Shown here one piece after another: positions 5,395 to 12,144 of a stretch of DNA of 29,095 nt. The DNA is from AC-32 sp035624425. GTDB lineage: Bacteria > Actinomycetota > Thermoleophilia > Gaiellales > Gaiellaceae. The notes below the pieces were generated by a model. It did no database searches. It saw only the letters and a list, made by a program, of their open reading frames with translations, and was not told the origin of the DNA. The stretch is taken from assembly GCA_035624425.1 (NCBI GenBank), contig DASPRN010000077.1, positions 1 through 29,095 on the forward strand, in the 5' to 3' direction. How positions within the stretch are numbered: the stretch's first letter is position 1; the number at the start of each line of letters is the position of its first letter. The position numbers were made by a program, and so were the translations under genes.

Positions 5395-6075
5395 CTAGTG
5401 CTTGTGCCCCTGGCCGTGCTTGTGGCCGTGCTTGTGGCCGTGGCCGTGGTGCTTGTGATGCTTGTGTTGTTGGCCCTGGACACCGGTCGGGCCGCTGGGC
5501 CCACTGGCGCCACTCGGACCGCTCGGCCCACTGGGCCCGCTCGGCCCGACGTGCTTTCCACAGCGGCCGGAGACGAAGACGGCGGTGTCGTCCGACGACC
5601 CCGAGCCCAGCTGGGCGTCGAAGCTGCCGGCCGGGTCGAGGTTCCCGGAGAAGTTCGCAACCAGGTGCGCGCGGGCGCCTCTGGCCTCGCCGCGGGCGAA
5701 GCCCGAGAGCGAGCCGCTCGTGTCGACCGCGCTGAACGCGCCCCGGGTGTGACCGTGCGCCGTCTTGACCGAGAACGTGCCGTCGACGGTGCCGAGGTTC
5801 GTGGCCGGGTTGTACAGGGTCTGGGCGCTCAGCTTGAGCGGCCCGTTGACACGCGGATCGGCGCTGGTCGCCGTGCCGGTGTACATGCCCTTCGTCAGCG
5901 TGTAGGTGCCGTCAGCACCGGTGCACGTCCTCGACTTCATGTGCGTGACGGTCGCGGTGAACGCCGCCGAGACGGGCTGGACGGAAACCGGGCTCCAGTC
6001 GTGCGCGAGCGCGAAGCCCGCGAGAGCCAGGGCTGTTACCGAGACCGCGAGGGCGGCCAGCGGCTTGCGATGCAT
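5395..6075 (-). CDS. Secreted protein with collagen-like repeats and histidine-rich tail
   Basis: 226 aa from ATG 6075, chosen because AAGGAG lies 5 nt upstream and a signal peptide follows directly (HRKPLAALAVSVTALALAGF, cleavage probably near ALAH). The middle about 130 residues form a Thr/Gly/Ser-rich beta-type domain with one Cys near each end (RTCTGADGTY and SGRCGKH), perhaps disulfide-linked. Then come nine Gly-X-Y triplets (GPS x4, GAS, GPS, GPT, GVQ, GQQ), and the protein ends in a 23-residue tail with 12 His alternating with Lys and Gly. Poly-His tails bind Ni, Zn or Cu; Gly-X-Y runs form collagen-like trimers. A trimeric extracellular metal-binding protein is an inference. I do not recognise the middle domain. 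Confidence 0.75.
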   Translation of the reverse strand: MHRKPLAALAVSVTALALAGFALAHDWSPVSVQPVSAAFTATVTHMKSRTCTGADGTYTLTKGMYTGTATSADPRVNGPLKLSAQTLYNPATNLGTVDGTFSVKTAHGHTRGAFSAVDTSGSLSGFARGEARGARAHLVANFSGNLDPAGSFDAQLGSGSSDDTAVFVSGRCGKHVGPSGPSGPSGPSGASGPSGPTGVQGQQHKHHKHHGHGHKHGHKHGQGHKH

Positions 6076-6080
6076 GTTTG

Positions 6081-6102
6081 CTCCTTGGTTGGGTGCCCAA
6101 GG
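6081..6102 (-). promoter_or_regulatory. Ribosome binding site partly held in a hairpin
   Basis: On the minus strand CCTTGG and CCAAGG form a 6-bp stem around an 8-nt loop (6083-6102). The 3' arm runs into the AAGGAG ribosome binding site, 5 nt before the ATG at 6075. It could limit translation of the secreted protein. Confidence 0.35.
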
Positions 6103-6209
6103 GGAGTCGGCGTCTCCTGCTCGGCTCGACGCACCCGTCTCAGTGATTGCAGGGGCTGGGCGCCTGGAGGTCACCCCAACCGGACGACGGCGGCCGGCTC
6201 GAACCGCCG

Positions 6210-6215
6210 TATTCT
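6210..6215 (+). promoter_or_regulatory. -10 hexamer of yihY-like gene (leaderless layout)
   Basis: TATTCT is 6 nt upstream of GTG 6222; this decides the start over longer upstream readings in the same frame. Confidence 0.6.
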
Positions 6216-6221
6216 CGGCGG

Positions 6222-7124
6222 GTGATCCCGGCAAGGGCCAAGCGCGTCGGAATGGGCGCCTATGCCAAGGGAAACGCGGTCGCTGTTCGGGGCCAGGAGT
6301 GGGCCGACCGCCAGGATCCGGCCACGCGGCGGGGAGCGACGATCGGCTGGTACCGGCGCTTCCGGGAATCGGATGGCGGCCTCTTCGCCGTCCTTCTGAC
6401 CGCCTACCTTTTCGTCACGGTGATCCCGGCGGCGGTCGTGATGATGGGCTATGTCTACAACGATCCGGCCAAGTTGGCCGATCGGCTCTCAGGTCGCCTC
6501 GACCTCACAGGCAGCGTGAAGACCATGCTCGACTCCGTCCTCACCGGAGCGGGCGGGCACCAGTTCGTCGCGACCTTGATCGCGGTCTTCAACGTCCTGT
6601 TCTTCGGCCTGGGCTTCGGCCGGGTGCTGCAGGTCGCCCACGCCCGTTCCTGGCGGATCGACCTCGGCAAGCCGCAGTTCTTCGACCAGGCCCGCTACCT
6701 CCTGACCCTCGTGGTTCTCCTCGGATTCCTGCTCGTCTACATCCTCCAGACGAGAGCTCTGCACGGGCAGCCCGGCTGGATCGGGTGGGTCCTCTTGCCC
6801 GCCTGGCTCCTCGTGCTCTTCTCCTACTTCGTCTGGGTGCCGCGCCTGCTCCTACACCGGCGCGTCACCCACCGCGACGTCGTTCCGGGAGCGGTCTTCA
6901 CGCTCCTCGGCCTCGTGGGGCTGCGGCTGCTCTCGGCGCTCCTCTTCCGGCACTGGCTGGTCTGGTACTCCATGTACTACGGCAGCCTCGGCATCGTCAT
7001 GGCGCTCTTCTTCTGGATCCTGATCTACGCGAGCCTCTTGATCCTGGCGGCCGCTCTCGCGCCGGCGCTGGCACACCGGCGAGACCTCCGGCAAGCCAGA
7101 GCCAATCAGGCCGTGGCGGCGTGA
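6222..7124 (+). CDS. YihY/BrkB (UPF0761) family integral membrane protein
   Basis: 300 aa from GTG 6222. About six membrane segments are visible: LFAVLLTAYLFVTVIPAAVV, HQFVATLIAVFNVLFFGLGF, YLLTLVVLLGFLLVYIL, WVLLPAWLLVLFSYFVW, VVPGAVFTLLGLVGLRLLSA, and the family's last helix IVMALFFWILIYASLLILAAAL preceded by YYGSLG. This matches the YihY/BrkB family of inner membrane proteins, once thought to be RNase BN; the molecular function is unsettled. A short basic N-terminus (IPARAKRVG) precedes the first helix. It runs into the potassium channel gene with 1 bp between stop and next ATG, so the two are co-transcribed and likely act in the same membrane, perhaps in ion or stress homeostasis. Confidence 0.8.
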   Translation: MIPARAKRVGMGAYAKGNAVAVRGQEWADRQDPATRRGATIGWYRRFRESDGGLFAVLLTAYLFVTVIPAAVVMMGYVYNDPAKLADRLSGRLDLTGSVKTMLDSVLTGAGGHQFVATLIAVFNVLFFGLGFGRVLQVAHARSWRIDLGKPQFFDQARYLLTLVVLLGFLLVYILQTRALHGQPGWIGWVLLPAWLLVLFSYFVWVPRLLLHRRVTHRDVVPGAVFTLLGLVGLRLLSALLFRHWLVWYSMYYGSLGIVMALFFWILIYASLLILAAALAPALAHRRDLRQARANQAVAA

Positions 7125-7125
7125 C

Positions 7126-7593
7126 ATGCCCCGCGTAGGCCGGCCGAACCCGATCGAGCGCAGGATGACGAGCTTCCTGCGCAAACCGCCCTCCGTGCAA
7201 ACGGCAGCCGGCGTGATCATCACGGCAACCGCAGTGGTGGTCGTCGTCGGCGGCATCGCGATGCGGTTGCTCGACCACAAGGAGTACTCGAACATCTGGG
7301 TCGGCATGTGGTGGGCGCTGCAGACCGTCACAACCGTCGGCTACGGGGACGTCACGCCGGCGCGCTGGTCCGGGCGGATCGTCGCCACGCTCGTGATGCT
7401 CGAGGGCATCGCCTTCCTGACGGTCACGATTGCGGCGGTGACGTCGGTCTTCGTCGCCCGGGCAGAAGCGGAGCGCGACGCGGCGGACGCTGTCGAAGAG
7501 GACAAGGAGGAGGACCGGATCGGGGCCCGGCTCGACAGCCTCGACGAGCGTCTCGAGCGGGTAGAGGGGATGCTCCGCAAGCTGACGTCCTAG
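7126..7593 (+). CDS. Two-helix potassium channel (Ion_trans_2)
   Basis: 155 aa from ATG 7126, just after the yihY-like stop. Order: a basic N-terminus; first membrane helix (about residues 26-47, AAGVIITATAVVVVVGGIAM); pore helix and selectivity filter WWALQTVTTVGYGDVTP with the K+ signature T70-V-G-Y-G-D75; second helix (about 88-110, TLVMLEGIAFLTVTIAAVTS); then a charged tail (RDAADAVEEDKEEDR...LDERLERVEGMLRKL) predicted to be a coiled coil that could hold the tetramer together. There is no RCK/TrkA_N ligand domain, so it is a minimal KcsA-like channel. Gating cannot be read from the sequence. Confidence 0.9.
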   Translation: MPRVGRPNPIERRMTSFLRKPPSVQTAAGVIITATAVVVVVGGIAMRLLDHKEYSNIWVGMWWALQTVTTVGYGDVTPARWSGRIVATLVMLEGIAFLTVTIAAVTSVFVARAEAERDAADAVEEDKEEDRIGARLDSLDERLERVEGMLRKLTS

Positions 7594-7619
7594 CCCGAGG
7601 GCCGGGGTCGACCCGCGTC

Positions 7620-7625
7620 TAGAAT
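7620..7625 (+). promoter_or_regulatory. -10 hexamer of VOC gene (leadered)
   Basis: TAGAAT about 34 nt upstream of ATG 7660. Unlike its neighbours this gene has a leader with a good ribosome binding site, GGAAGGAGAG, just before the ATG. Confidence 0.5.
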
Positions 7626-7659
7626 CGGGCTCGGGTTCTCACGACCGGAAGGAGAGCAA

Positions 7660-8133
7660 ATGGCCGTCAATCCGATTCCGGAGGGCTACCACAGCCTGAC
7701 GCCGTATCTCGCCGTCGAGGACGCCGCGAAGGCGATCGACTTCTACAAAGAGGCGTTCGACGCCGAGGAGGTGCTGCGGATGCCCGGGGAGGACGGGAAG
7801 ATCGCGCACGCCGAGCTGCAGCTCGGCGACTCGAAGCTGATGCTGTCGGATCCGATGGAGGGATCGAAGGTGCGGCCGCCTTCCGAGCGCGGCGGGCCCA
7901 CGGCGTCGATCTTCATGTACGTCGACGACTGCGACGCGACGTTCGACCAGGCGACGCGCGCGGGGGCCACTGTCGAGATGCCGCTGCAGGACATGTTCTG
8001 GGGCGACCGCTTCGGCTCGCTTGCAGATCCGTTCGGGCACCTCTGGTCGATCGCGACGCACAAGGAGGATCTCTCGGACGAGGAGATCGCCGAGCGCAGC
8101 AAGGCCGCGATGGCCGAGATGGGCGCCGGCTAG
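7660..8133 (+). CDS. VOC-family protein (glyoxalase/PhnB-like)
   Basis: 157 aa. It opens with ...SLTPYLAVEDAAKAIDFYKEAF, the first VOC beta-alpha-beta unit, followed by GEDGKIAHAELQLGDSKLML, a YVDDCDATFDQATRAGATV unit and the closing FGSLADPFGHLWSIATH. This is the PhnB/YdcJ-like subgroup (COG2764-type) of the vicinal oxygen chelate superfamily. Candidate metal-site residues are H50 (AHAEL), H127 (FGHLW) and nearby acids. Members include metal-dependent lyases and antibiotic-binding proteins, but this subgroup has no settled reaction. It has its own promoter and ribosome binding site and is a single-gene unit. Confidence 0.85.
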   Translation: MAVNPIPEGYHSLTPYLAVEDAAKAIDFYKEAFDAEEVLRMPGEDGKIAHAELQLGDSKLMLSDPMEGSKVRPPSERGGPTASIFMYVDDCDATFDQATRAGATVEMPLQDMFWGDRFGSLADPFGHLWSIATHKEDLSDEEIAERSKAAMAEMGAG

Positions 8134-8164
8134 CTCCAGCCGGGGGACAAAGAGTCACGCTTTC

Positions 8165-8202
8165 GCGACACCCGCGTGACACCTCCGTCACGCGGGTGTC
8201 GC
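8165..8202. repeat. Perfect 16-bp inverted repeat
   Basis: GCGACACCCGCGTGAC (8165-8180), loop ACCTCC, then the exact complement (8187-8202). It sits 32 bp after the VOC stop. The following TAGCCTGAAAATCC has no T run, so it may be a factor-dependent terminator or a dimer-binding site. Confidence 0.7.
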
Positions 8203-8323
8203 TAGCCTGAAAATCCCCCGGGGTGGGTGGGGGCTAGGGACGGGTCCCGCCCATCTTCAACCGGCACAGGTTCGGCGCAGACGCGGCACACACTCGCGCG
8301 CCGTTCTGTGCTGCAATAACTCC

Positions 8324-8581
8324 GTGAAGGCCGGCAAGCCAACCGTGCGGCAGGTCTACGCGCTAGCAGTCGCGCTCTGCGAGCGGGCCGGCGAGGAGTT
8401 CCCGGAGACGCGTGAGGCCGCCTCGGAGCTGATCGAGCGGCTGCGCGTCGAGAGCGGACACCCGGCGCCGCGGCTCGAGGACGCGCCGCTCCGCCCGCGC
8501 TCCCCGGGTCGGCGGCGCGGACGGCGCCCGGACGAGCGCGACGCCAGCCGGGTCGCCGCCGAGCTCGCGCGCGAGCTCTAG
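8324..8581 (+). CDS. Small hypothetical protein, two helices plus basic tail
   Basis: 85 aa from GTG 8324. The N-terminal half is helical (PTVRQVYALAVALCERAGEE, then TREAASELIERLRVESGH) and the C-terminal half is Pro/Arg-rich (RPRSPGRRRGRRPDERDAS). Codons end almost always in G or C, supporting coding status. The KPTVRQVYALA start looks familiar from other actinobacterial genomes, without a function. The weak -10-like TGCAAT lies 6 nt before the start. Its stop overlaps the stop of the convergent ROK gene by 4 bp. No catalytic motif is seen; the basic tail suggests nucleic-acid contact. Confidence 0.6.
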   Translation: MKAGKPTVRQVYALAVALCERAGEEFPETREAASELIERLRVESGHPAPRLEDAPLRPRSPGRRRGRRPDERDASRVAAELAREL

Positions 8582-9732
8582 CGCGAGGCGGCGAGCGGCC
8601 CCCGCCTGGCAAAGACGTTCTCGAGCGCCGCCTGCAGGCCGATGGCGAGCGCGCCGGTCAGGACGGCCGCCTCGCCCAGGGTCGAGACCTCGACGCGAGG
8701 CGGGAACGGCAGCCAGTCGGCGAGCAGGCCGCCGACGGGATCGAGCAGCAGGTCGCCGTTCGCGCCGATGCCGCCGCCGAGGACGACCAGCTCGACGTCG
8801 GCGACGGAAGCGATCGTCGCCACGTGCAGGGCGATCCGCCGCGCGACCTCCGCCACGACCGCCCGGGCGCGCTCGTCGCCTTCGCGGGCGGACCCGAAGA
8901 CGGCGCGCGCGTCGGCGCGGGCGCCGGCGAACCCGGCCGCGAGCTCGAGCACCTGCGGCCCGGACGGATCGACGTTCTCGTCCAGGCCGGTGAAGACGAA
9001 GTCGATCTCGCCGGCCGCGCCGTTCCGCCCGCGGTGGAGCTCGCCGCCGAGGACGAGCCCGGCGCCCATGCCGGTGCCGACCGAGAGGAAGACGAAGTCG
9101 TCGACCCCGCGCGCCACGCCCTGCCACTGCTCGCCGAGCGCGGCCAGGTTGATGTCGTTCTCGAGGGTCACCGGGAACCCGAGGGCGCTGCGCAGCTCGT
9201 CGGCGAACGCCCGCCCCTCGAGGCCGGACACGTTCTCGGCGAGCCTGAGGACCCCCGTGCCGGTCTCGACCACGCCCGGGACGCCGACGACGACCCCGTC
9301 GACGCGCTCCGGGTCGAGGCCGGAGGCGTCGAGCAGTGACGTGCGCAGGCGCTCGATCGCCTCGACCGCGCCCGCGACCTCTGCCACCGTCAGCTCGACG
9401 TCCTGTCGGGCGCGCACGCTGCCGGCCAGGTCGCAAACGGACCCGCGGACGAAGCGGGCGCCGAGATCGAGCCCGAGCACGACTGCCGCCTCGGCGACTG
9501 GCTCGAAGTAGACGGCGCCGTAGCCGGGGCCGTCCGGCCGCTCGGCCGTCTCCCGCACCAGCTCGGCCTGGAGCAGGGACTGGAGCGCCAGCGAGACCGT
9601 CGGCTTGGAAATCCCGGAACGGCGCGAGATCTCGGCTCGCGAGATCGGCGAGCCGGCGCGGATCGTCTCCAGCACGGTCCGCTCGTTCAGGTCACGCAGC
9701 AGCGGGGGCGTCGCTCGGCTGGTGGCGCTCAT
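8578..9732 (-). CDS. ROK-family transcriptional regulator (NagC/XylR type)
   Basis: 384 aa from ATG 9732 (a GTG eight codons earlier is possible). Residues about 10-70 are a winged helix-turn-helix (LLRDLNERTVLETI, SRAEISRRSGISKPTVSLAL). Residues about 80-380 are a ROK sugar-binding domain: VLGLDLGARFVRGSVCDLAG (phosphate 1 loop), VVVGVPGVVETGTGVLRLAE, LENDINLAALGEQW with the Asn-Asp pair, FLSVGTGMGAGLVLGGEL, and VLGGGIGANGDLL. The usual ROK zinc cluster (CxCGxxGCxE) is absent after GAAGEIDF. It is divergent from the GH4-led operon, so it most likely represses that operon until a sugar or sugar phosphate binds. Its gene tail overlaps the convergent small gene. Confidence 0.88.
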   Translation of the reverse strand: MSATSRATPPLLRDLNERTVLETIRAGSPISRAEISRRSGISKPTVSLALQSLLQAELVRETAERPDGPGYGAVYFEPVAEAAVVLGLDLGARFVRGSVCDLAGSVRARQDVELTVAEVAGAVEAIERLRTSLLDASGLDPERVDGVVVGVPGVVETGTGVLRLAENVSGLEGRAFADELRSALGFPVTLENDINLAALGEQWQGVARGVDDFVFLSVGTGMGAGLVLGGELHRGRNGAAGEIDFVFTGLDENVDPSGPQVLELAAGFAGARADARAVFGSAREGDERARAVVAEVARRIALHVATIASVADVELVVLGGGIGANGDLLLDPVGGLLADWLPFPPRVEVSTLGEAAVLTGALAIGLQAALENVFARRGPLAASR

Positions 9733-9774
9733 CTCGTGAAGGACATTAACGCACACAGGCCGGACTTCCTATGC

Positions 9775-9803
9775 TTGACACCAGATTGTCGACATGTAAC
9801 AGT
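9775..9803 (+). promoter_or_regulatory. Promoter of the sugar operon with internal palindrome
   Basis: A perfect -35 TTGACA (9775-9780) is followed after 16 nt by TAACAG (9797-9802). The spacer holds the 8-bp palindrome TGTCGACA (9787-9794), a possible operator for the divergent ROK regulator. It is the only promoter here with a consensus -35, as expected for a regulated, leadered operon. Confidence 0.55.
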
Positions 9804-9827
9804 CGTCTCGTCTGGGTTCCTAACTAG

Positions 9828-9854
9828 ATGCCCACGAACCCTTTTCCCCAGTGA
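9828..9854 (+). CDS. Possible 8-aa leader peptide coupled to the GH4 start
   Basis: ATG 9828 opens MPTNPFPQ and stops at TGA 9852-9854, overlapping the GTG start of the glycosidase by the GTGA tetranucleotide. The glycosidase has no ribosome binding site of its own, so translation could reach it by coupling. Three prolines in eight codons is notable. Very short, so possibly chance. Confidence 0.3.
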   Translation: MPTNPFPQ

Positions 9855-11128
9855 AGCTGGCCGTCGTCGGCGGCGGCTCGACCTACACACCGGAGCTCGT
9901 CGCCGGCCTCGCCGGAGAGCGCGAGCGGCTCGACCTCAAGGAGCTCGTCCTGCACGACATCGATCCCGAGCGCCGAGAGATCGTCGGGGGCCTTGCCGGG
10001 CGGATGCTTGCCGCGGCCGGCTACGACGGTGAGCTGTCCGTCACCGACGACCTCGAGCGCGCGCTCGACGGCGCCGGCTTCGTGCTGATCCAGCTCCGCG
10101 TGGGCGGGCAGGCGGCGCGCCTCTCCGACGAGACGATTCCGCTCGCGTGCGGCTGCATCGGCCAGGAGACGACCGGCGCGGGCGGGCTCGGCAAGGCCCT
10201 GCGCACGGTGCCGGTGGTGCTCGGGATCGCGGAGCGTGTGCGAGAGCTCGCGGCCGACGACGCATGGATCGTCGACTTCACCAACCCCGTCGGGATCGTC
10301 GTGCGCGGGCTCCTCGACGCGGGCCACCGCGCGGTCGGGCTCTGCAACGTGGCGATCGGCTTTCAGCGGGCGATCGCGCGGGCGCTCGTGGTCGAGCCCC
10401 GGCGCGTCCTCGTCGACCAGGTCGGCCTCAACCACCTGACGTGGGTGCGGGCGGTGCGCGTCGACGGGGACGACGTCCTGCCCGACCTCCTCAGGGAGCA
10501 CGGTGAGATGCTCGCCGAGATGGCCGCCGTCCCCCGCGACGTGCTCGAGCGGCTCGGCGCGATTCCGTCCTACTACCTCCACTACTTCTATCTCCACGAC
10601 CAGGTCCTCGAGCGCCAGCGCGTCGAGAAGCCGCGGGCAGCGCAGGTTCAGGAGATCGAGCGGGAGCTGCTCGAGCTCTACCGCGACCCGAGCCTGACGA
10701 CGAAGCCGAAGCTGCTCGAGCAGCGCGGCGGGGCGTACTACAGCGACGCGGCGACGCAGCTCGTCGCCTCGCTTGCGACCGGCGACGGAGACGTCCAGGT
10801 CGTCGACGTCCGCAACAACGGGACGCTCGAAGGGTTGGCCGACGATGACGCGGTCGAGGTCCCGGCGCGCATCGACGCGGGAGGCGCGCATCCGATAGCG
10901 CAGGAGCCGCTCGCACCGGAGCTGCTCGGGCTCGTTCAGCACGTCGCGGCCTACGAGCGGCTCGCGAGGGAGGCGGCGGTCAGCGGCGACCGCGAGCTCG
11001 TCTACAAGGCGCTGCTGGCGCACCCGCTCGTCGGCCAGGCCCCGCACGCCGAGGAGCTGACGGAGAGGCTGCTGGCCGCGGACCGCGAGCACCTGCCGCA
11101 GTTCGAGGCACCCGAGGCGGTCGGATGA
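9851..11128 (+). CDS. GH4-family glycosidase (6-phospho-beta-glucosidase-like), NAD+/metal dependent
   Basis: 425 aa from GTG 9851, full family length. An N-terminal Rossmann fold begins KLAVVGGGSTYTPELVAGL (NAD+ loop at residues 7-16), followed by VLHDIDPERREI, FVLIQLRVGG, the substrate/metal segment FTNPVGIV (N145), LCNVAIGF with metal ligand C165, and VGLNHLTW with metal ligand H195; YY and HYFY follow. GH4 enzymes cleave glycosides by oxidising C3 with NAD+ and eliminating the aglycone, and most act on 6-phospho sugars in the cytoplasm. No PTS is nearby, so any 6-phosphate must come from the kinase encoded next (4-bp ATGA overlap). It heads the eight-gene operon. Exact sugar (gluco, glucosamino) unknown. 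Confidence 0.88.
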   Translation: MKLAVVGGGSTYTPELVAGLAGERERLDLKELVLHDIDPERREIVGGLAGRMLAAAGYDGELSVTDDLERALDGAGFVLIQLRVGGQAARLSDETIPLACGCIGQETTGAGGLGKALRTVPVVLGIAERVRELAADDAWIVDFTNPVGIVVRGLLDAGHRAVGLCNVAIGFQRAIARALVVEPRRVLVDQVGLNHLTWVRAVRVDGDDVLPDLLREHGEMLAEMAAVPRDVLERLGAIPSYYLHYFYLHDQVLERQRVEKPRAAQVQEIERELLELYRDPSLTTKPKLLEQRGGAYYSDAATQLVASLATGDGDVQVVDVRNNGTLEGLADDDAVEVPARIDAGGAHPIAQEPLAPELLGLVQHVAAYERLAREAAVSGDRELVYKALLAHPLVGQAPHAEELTERLLAADREHLPQFEAPEAVG

Positions 11129-12144
11129 GCGCGCCGCTCGTGCTGGCCGTCGACGGCGGGAACTGGAAGACCGACCTCGCGCTCGTGCGCGCGGACGGCG
11201 AGGTGCTCGCGCTCGTCCGGGGCCCGCAGAGCTCGCCGCACCACCTCGGAGTCGACGGCTCGCTCGGCGTCCTGGGCGACCTGCTCGGCGAGGCGGTGGC
11301 CGAGGCAGGCCTCCCGAACGGGGACGGGCCGGTCGCCGACGTCGGCCAGCTGCTGCTCGCCGGCGTCGACTTTCCGTCCGAGGTCCAGGAGATGGAGCGG
11401 GCGGCGGGCGAGCGGCGGTTCGCGACCAGGCTCTCGGTCGGCAACGACACCTTCGCGGTATTGCGCGCAGGCACCGAGCGCGGCTGGGGCGTCGGCGTCG
11501 TCTGCGGCGCCGGAATCAACTGCGTCGGCGTCGCGCCAGACGGGCGGCAGGCCCGTTTCCCCTCACTCGGATGGATCACCGGCGACTGGGGAGGCGGCTA
11601 CGACGTCGGTGTTGCAGCGGTATTCGCCGCTGCGCGGAGCGAAGACGGCCGGGGCGAGAAGACGTCGCTCGAGCAGGCGGTTCCGGCGCATTTCGGAGCT
11701 GAGTCGCCGTTCGCGCTCGCCGAGCAGGTCCACGCGGGCCGCCTACACGAGCGCCGGGTCGTCGAGCTCGCGCCAGTGGTCTTCGCCGAGGCCGAGCACG
11801 ACGCGGTCGCGGCCGAGATCGTCGAGCGGCTGGCGCAGGAGGTCGTGACGATGGTCCGTGTCACCCTCGAGCGCCTCGACCTCGCCGGCGCGACCGTCGA
11901 GGTCGTCCTCGGCGGCGGGCTGCTGCAGTCCGGCTTCGGCCGGCTGATCGATGCAATCGAGGCTGGCGTCCGCCGGATCGCGCCCGCCGCGACGGTGGGC
12001 GTGACGAGCTCGCCGCCGATCGTCGGCGCGGCGCTGCTCGGCCTCGACGAAATGGGGGTCAACCCCGATGCGCAACGCCGCGTGCGGGAGGAGCTTGCAG
12101 ACGCATTCAAGGCAATCGAGACAACGGGAAGGAGAGGGCGATGA
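11125..12144 (+). CDS. BadF/BadG/BcrA/BcrD-family sugar kinase (GlcNAc/GlcN kinase-like)
   Basis: 339 aa, ATG inside the ATGA overlap with the GH4 gene. ASKHA-fold motifs: phosphate 1 loop DGGNWKTD (D10), RLSVGNDTFAVLRAG, VVCGAGINCVGV, FPSLGWITGDWGGGYDVG, and the adenosine motif VVLGGGLLQSGFGRL near residue 265. In this family, sugar-linked members phosphorylate N-acetylglucosamine (Shewanella NagK, eukaryotic NAGK) or glucosamine, using ATP. The DGGN(S/W)KTD form points to the sugar kinases rather than the Fe-S benzoyl-CoA reductase activators, which carry extra cysteines absent here. It should phosphorylate the imported sugar or disaccharide before GH4 and SIS act. A strong ribosome binding site for the next gene (GGAAGGAGAGG) lies in its last codons. 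Confidence 0.83.
   Translation: MSAPLVLAVDGGNWKTDLALVRADGEVLALVRGPQSSPHHLGVDGSLGVLGDLLGEAVAEAGLPNGDGPVADVGQLLLAGVDFPSEVQEMERAAGERRFATRLSVGNDTFAVLRAGTERGWGVGVVCGAGINCVGVAPDGRQARFPSLGWITGDWGGGYDVGVAAVFAAARSEDGRGEKTSLEQAVPAHFGAESPFALAEQVHAGRLHERRVVELAPVVFAEAEHDAVAAEIVERLAQEVVTMVRVTLERLDLAGATVEVVLGGGLLQSGFGRLIDAIEAGVRRIAPAATVGVTSSPPIVGAALLGLDEMGVNPDAQRRVREELADAFKAIETTGRRGR

Noticed and set aside
9733..9756. Longer start (GTG 9756) for the ROK regulator
   Set aside because: It adds only MCVNVLHE, and the ATG at 9732 starts at the usual place before the helix-turn-helix; not excluded.
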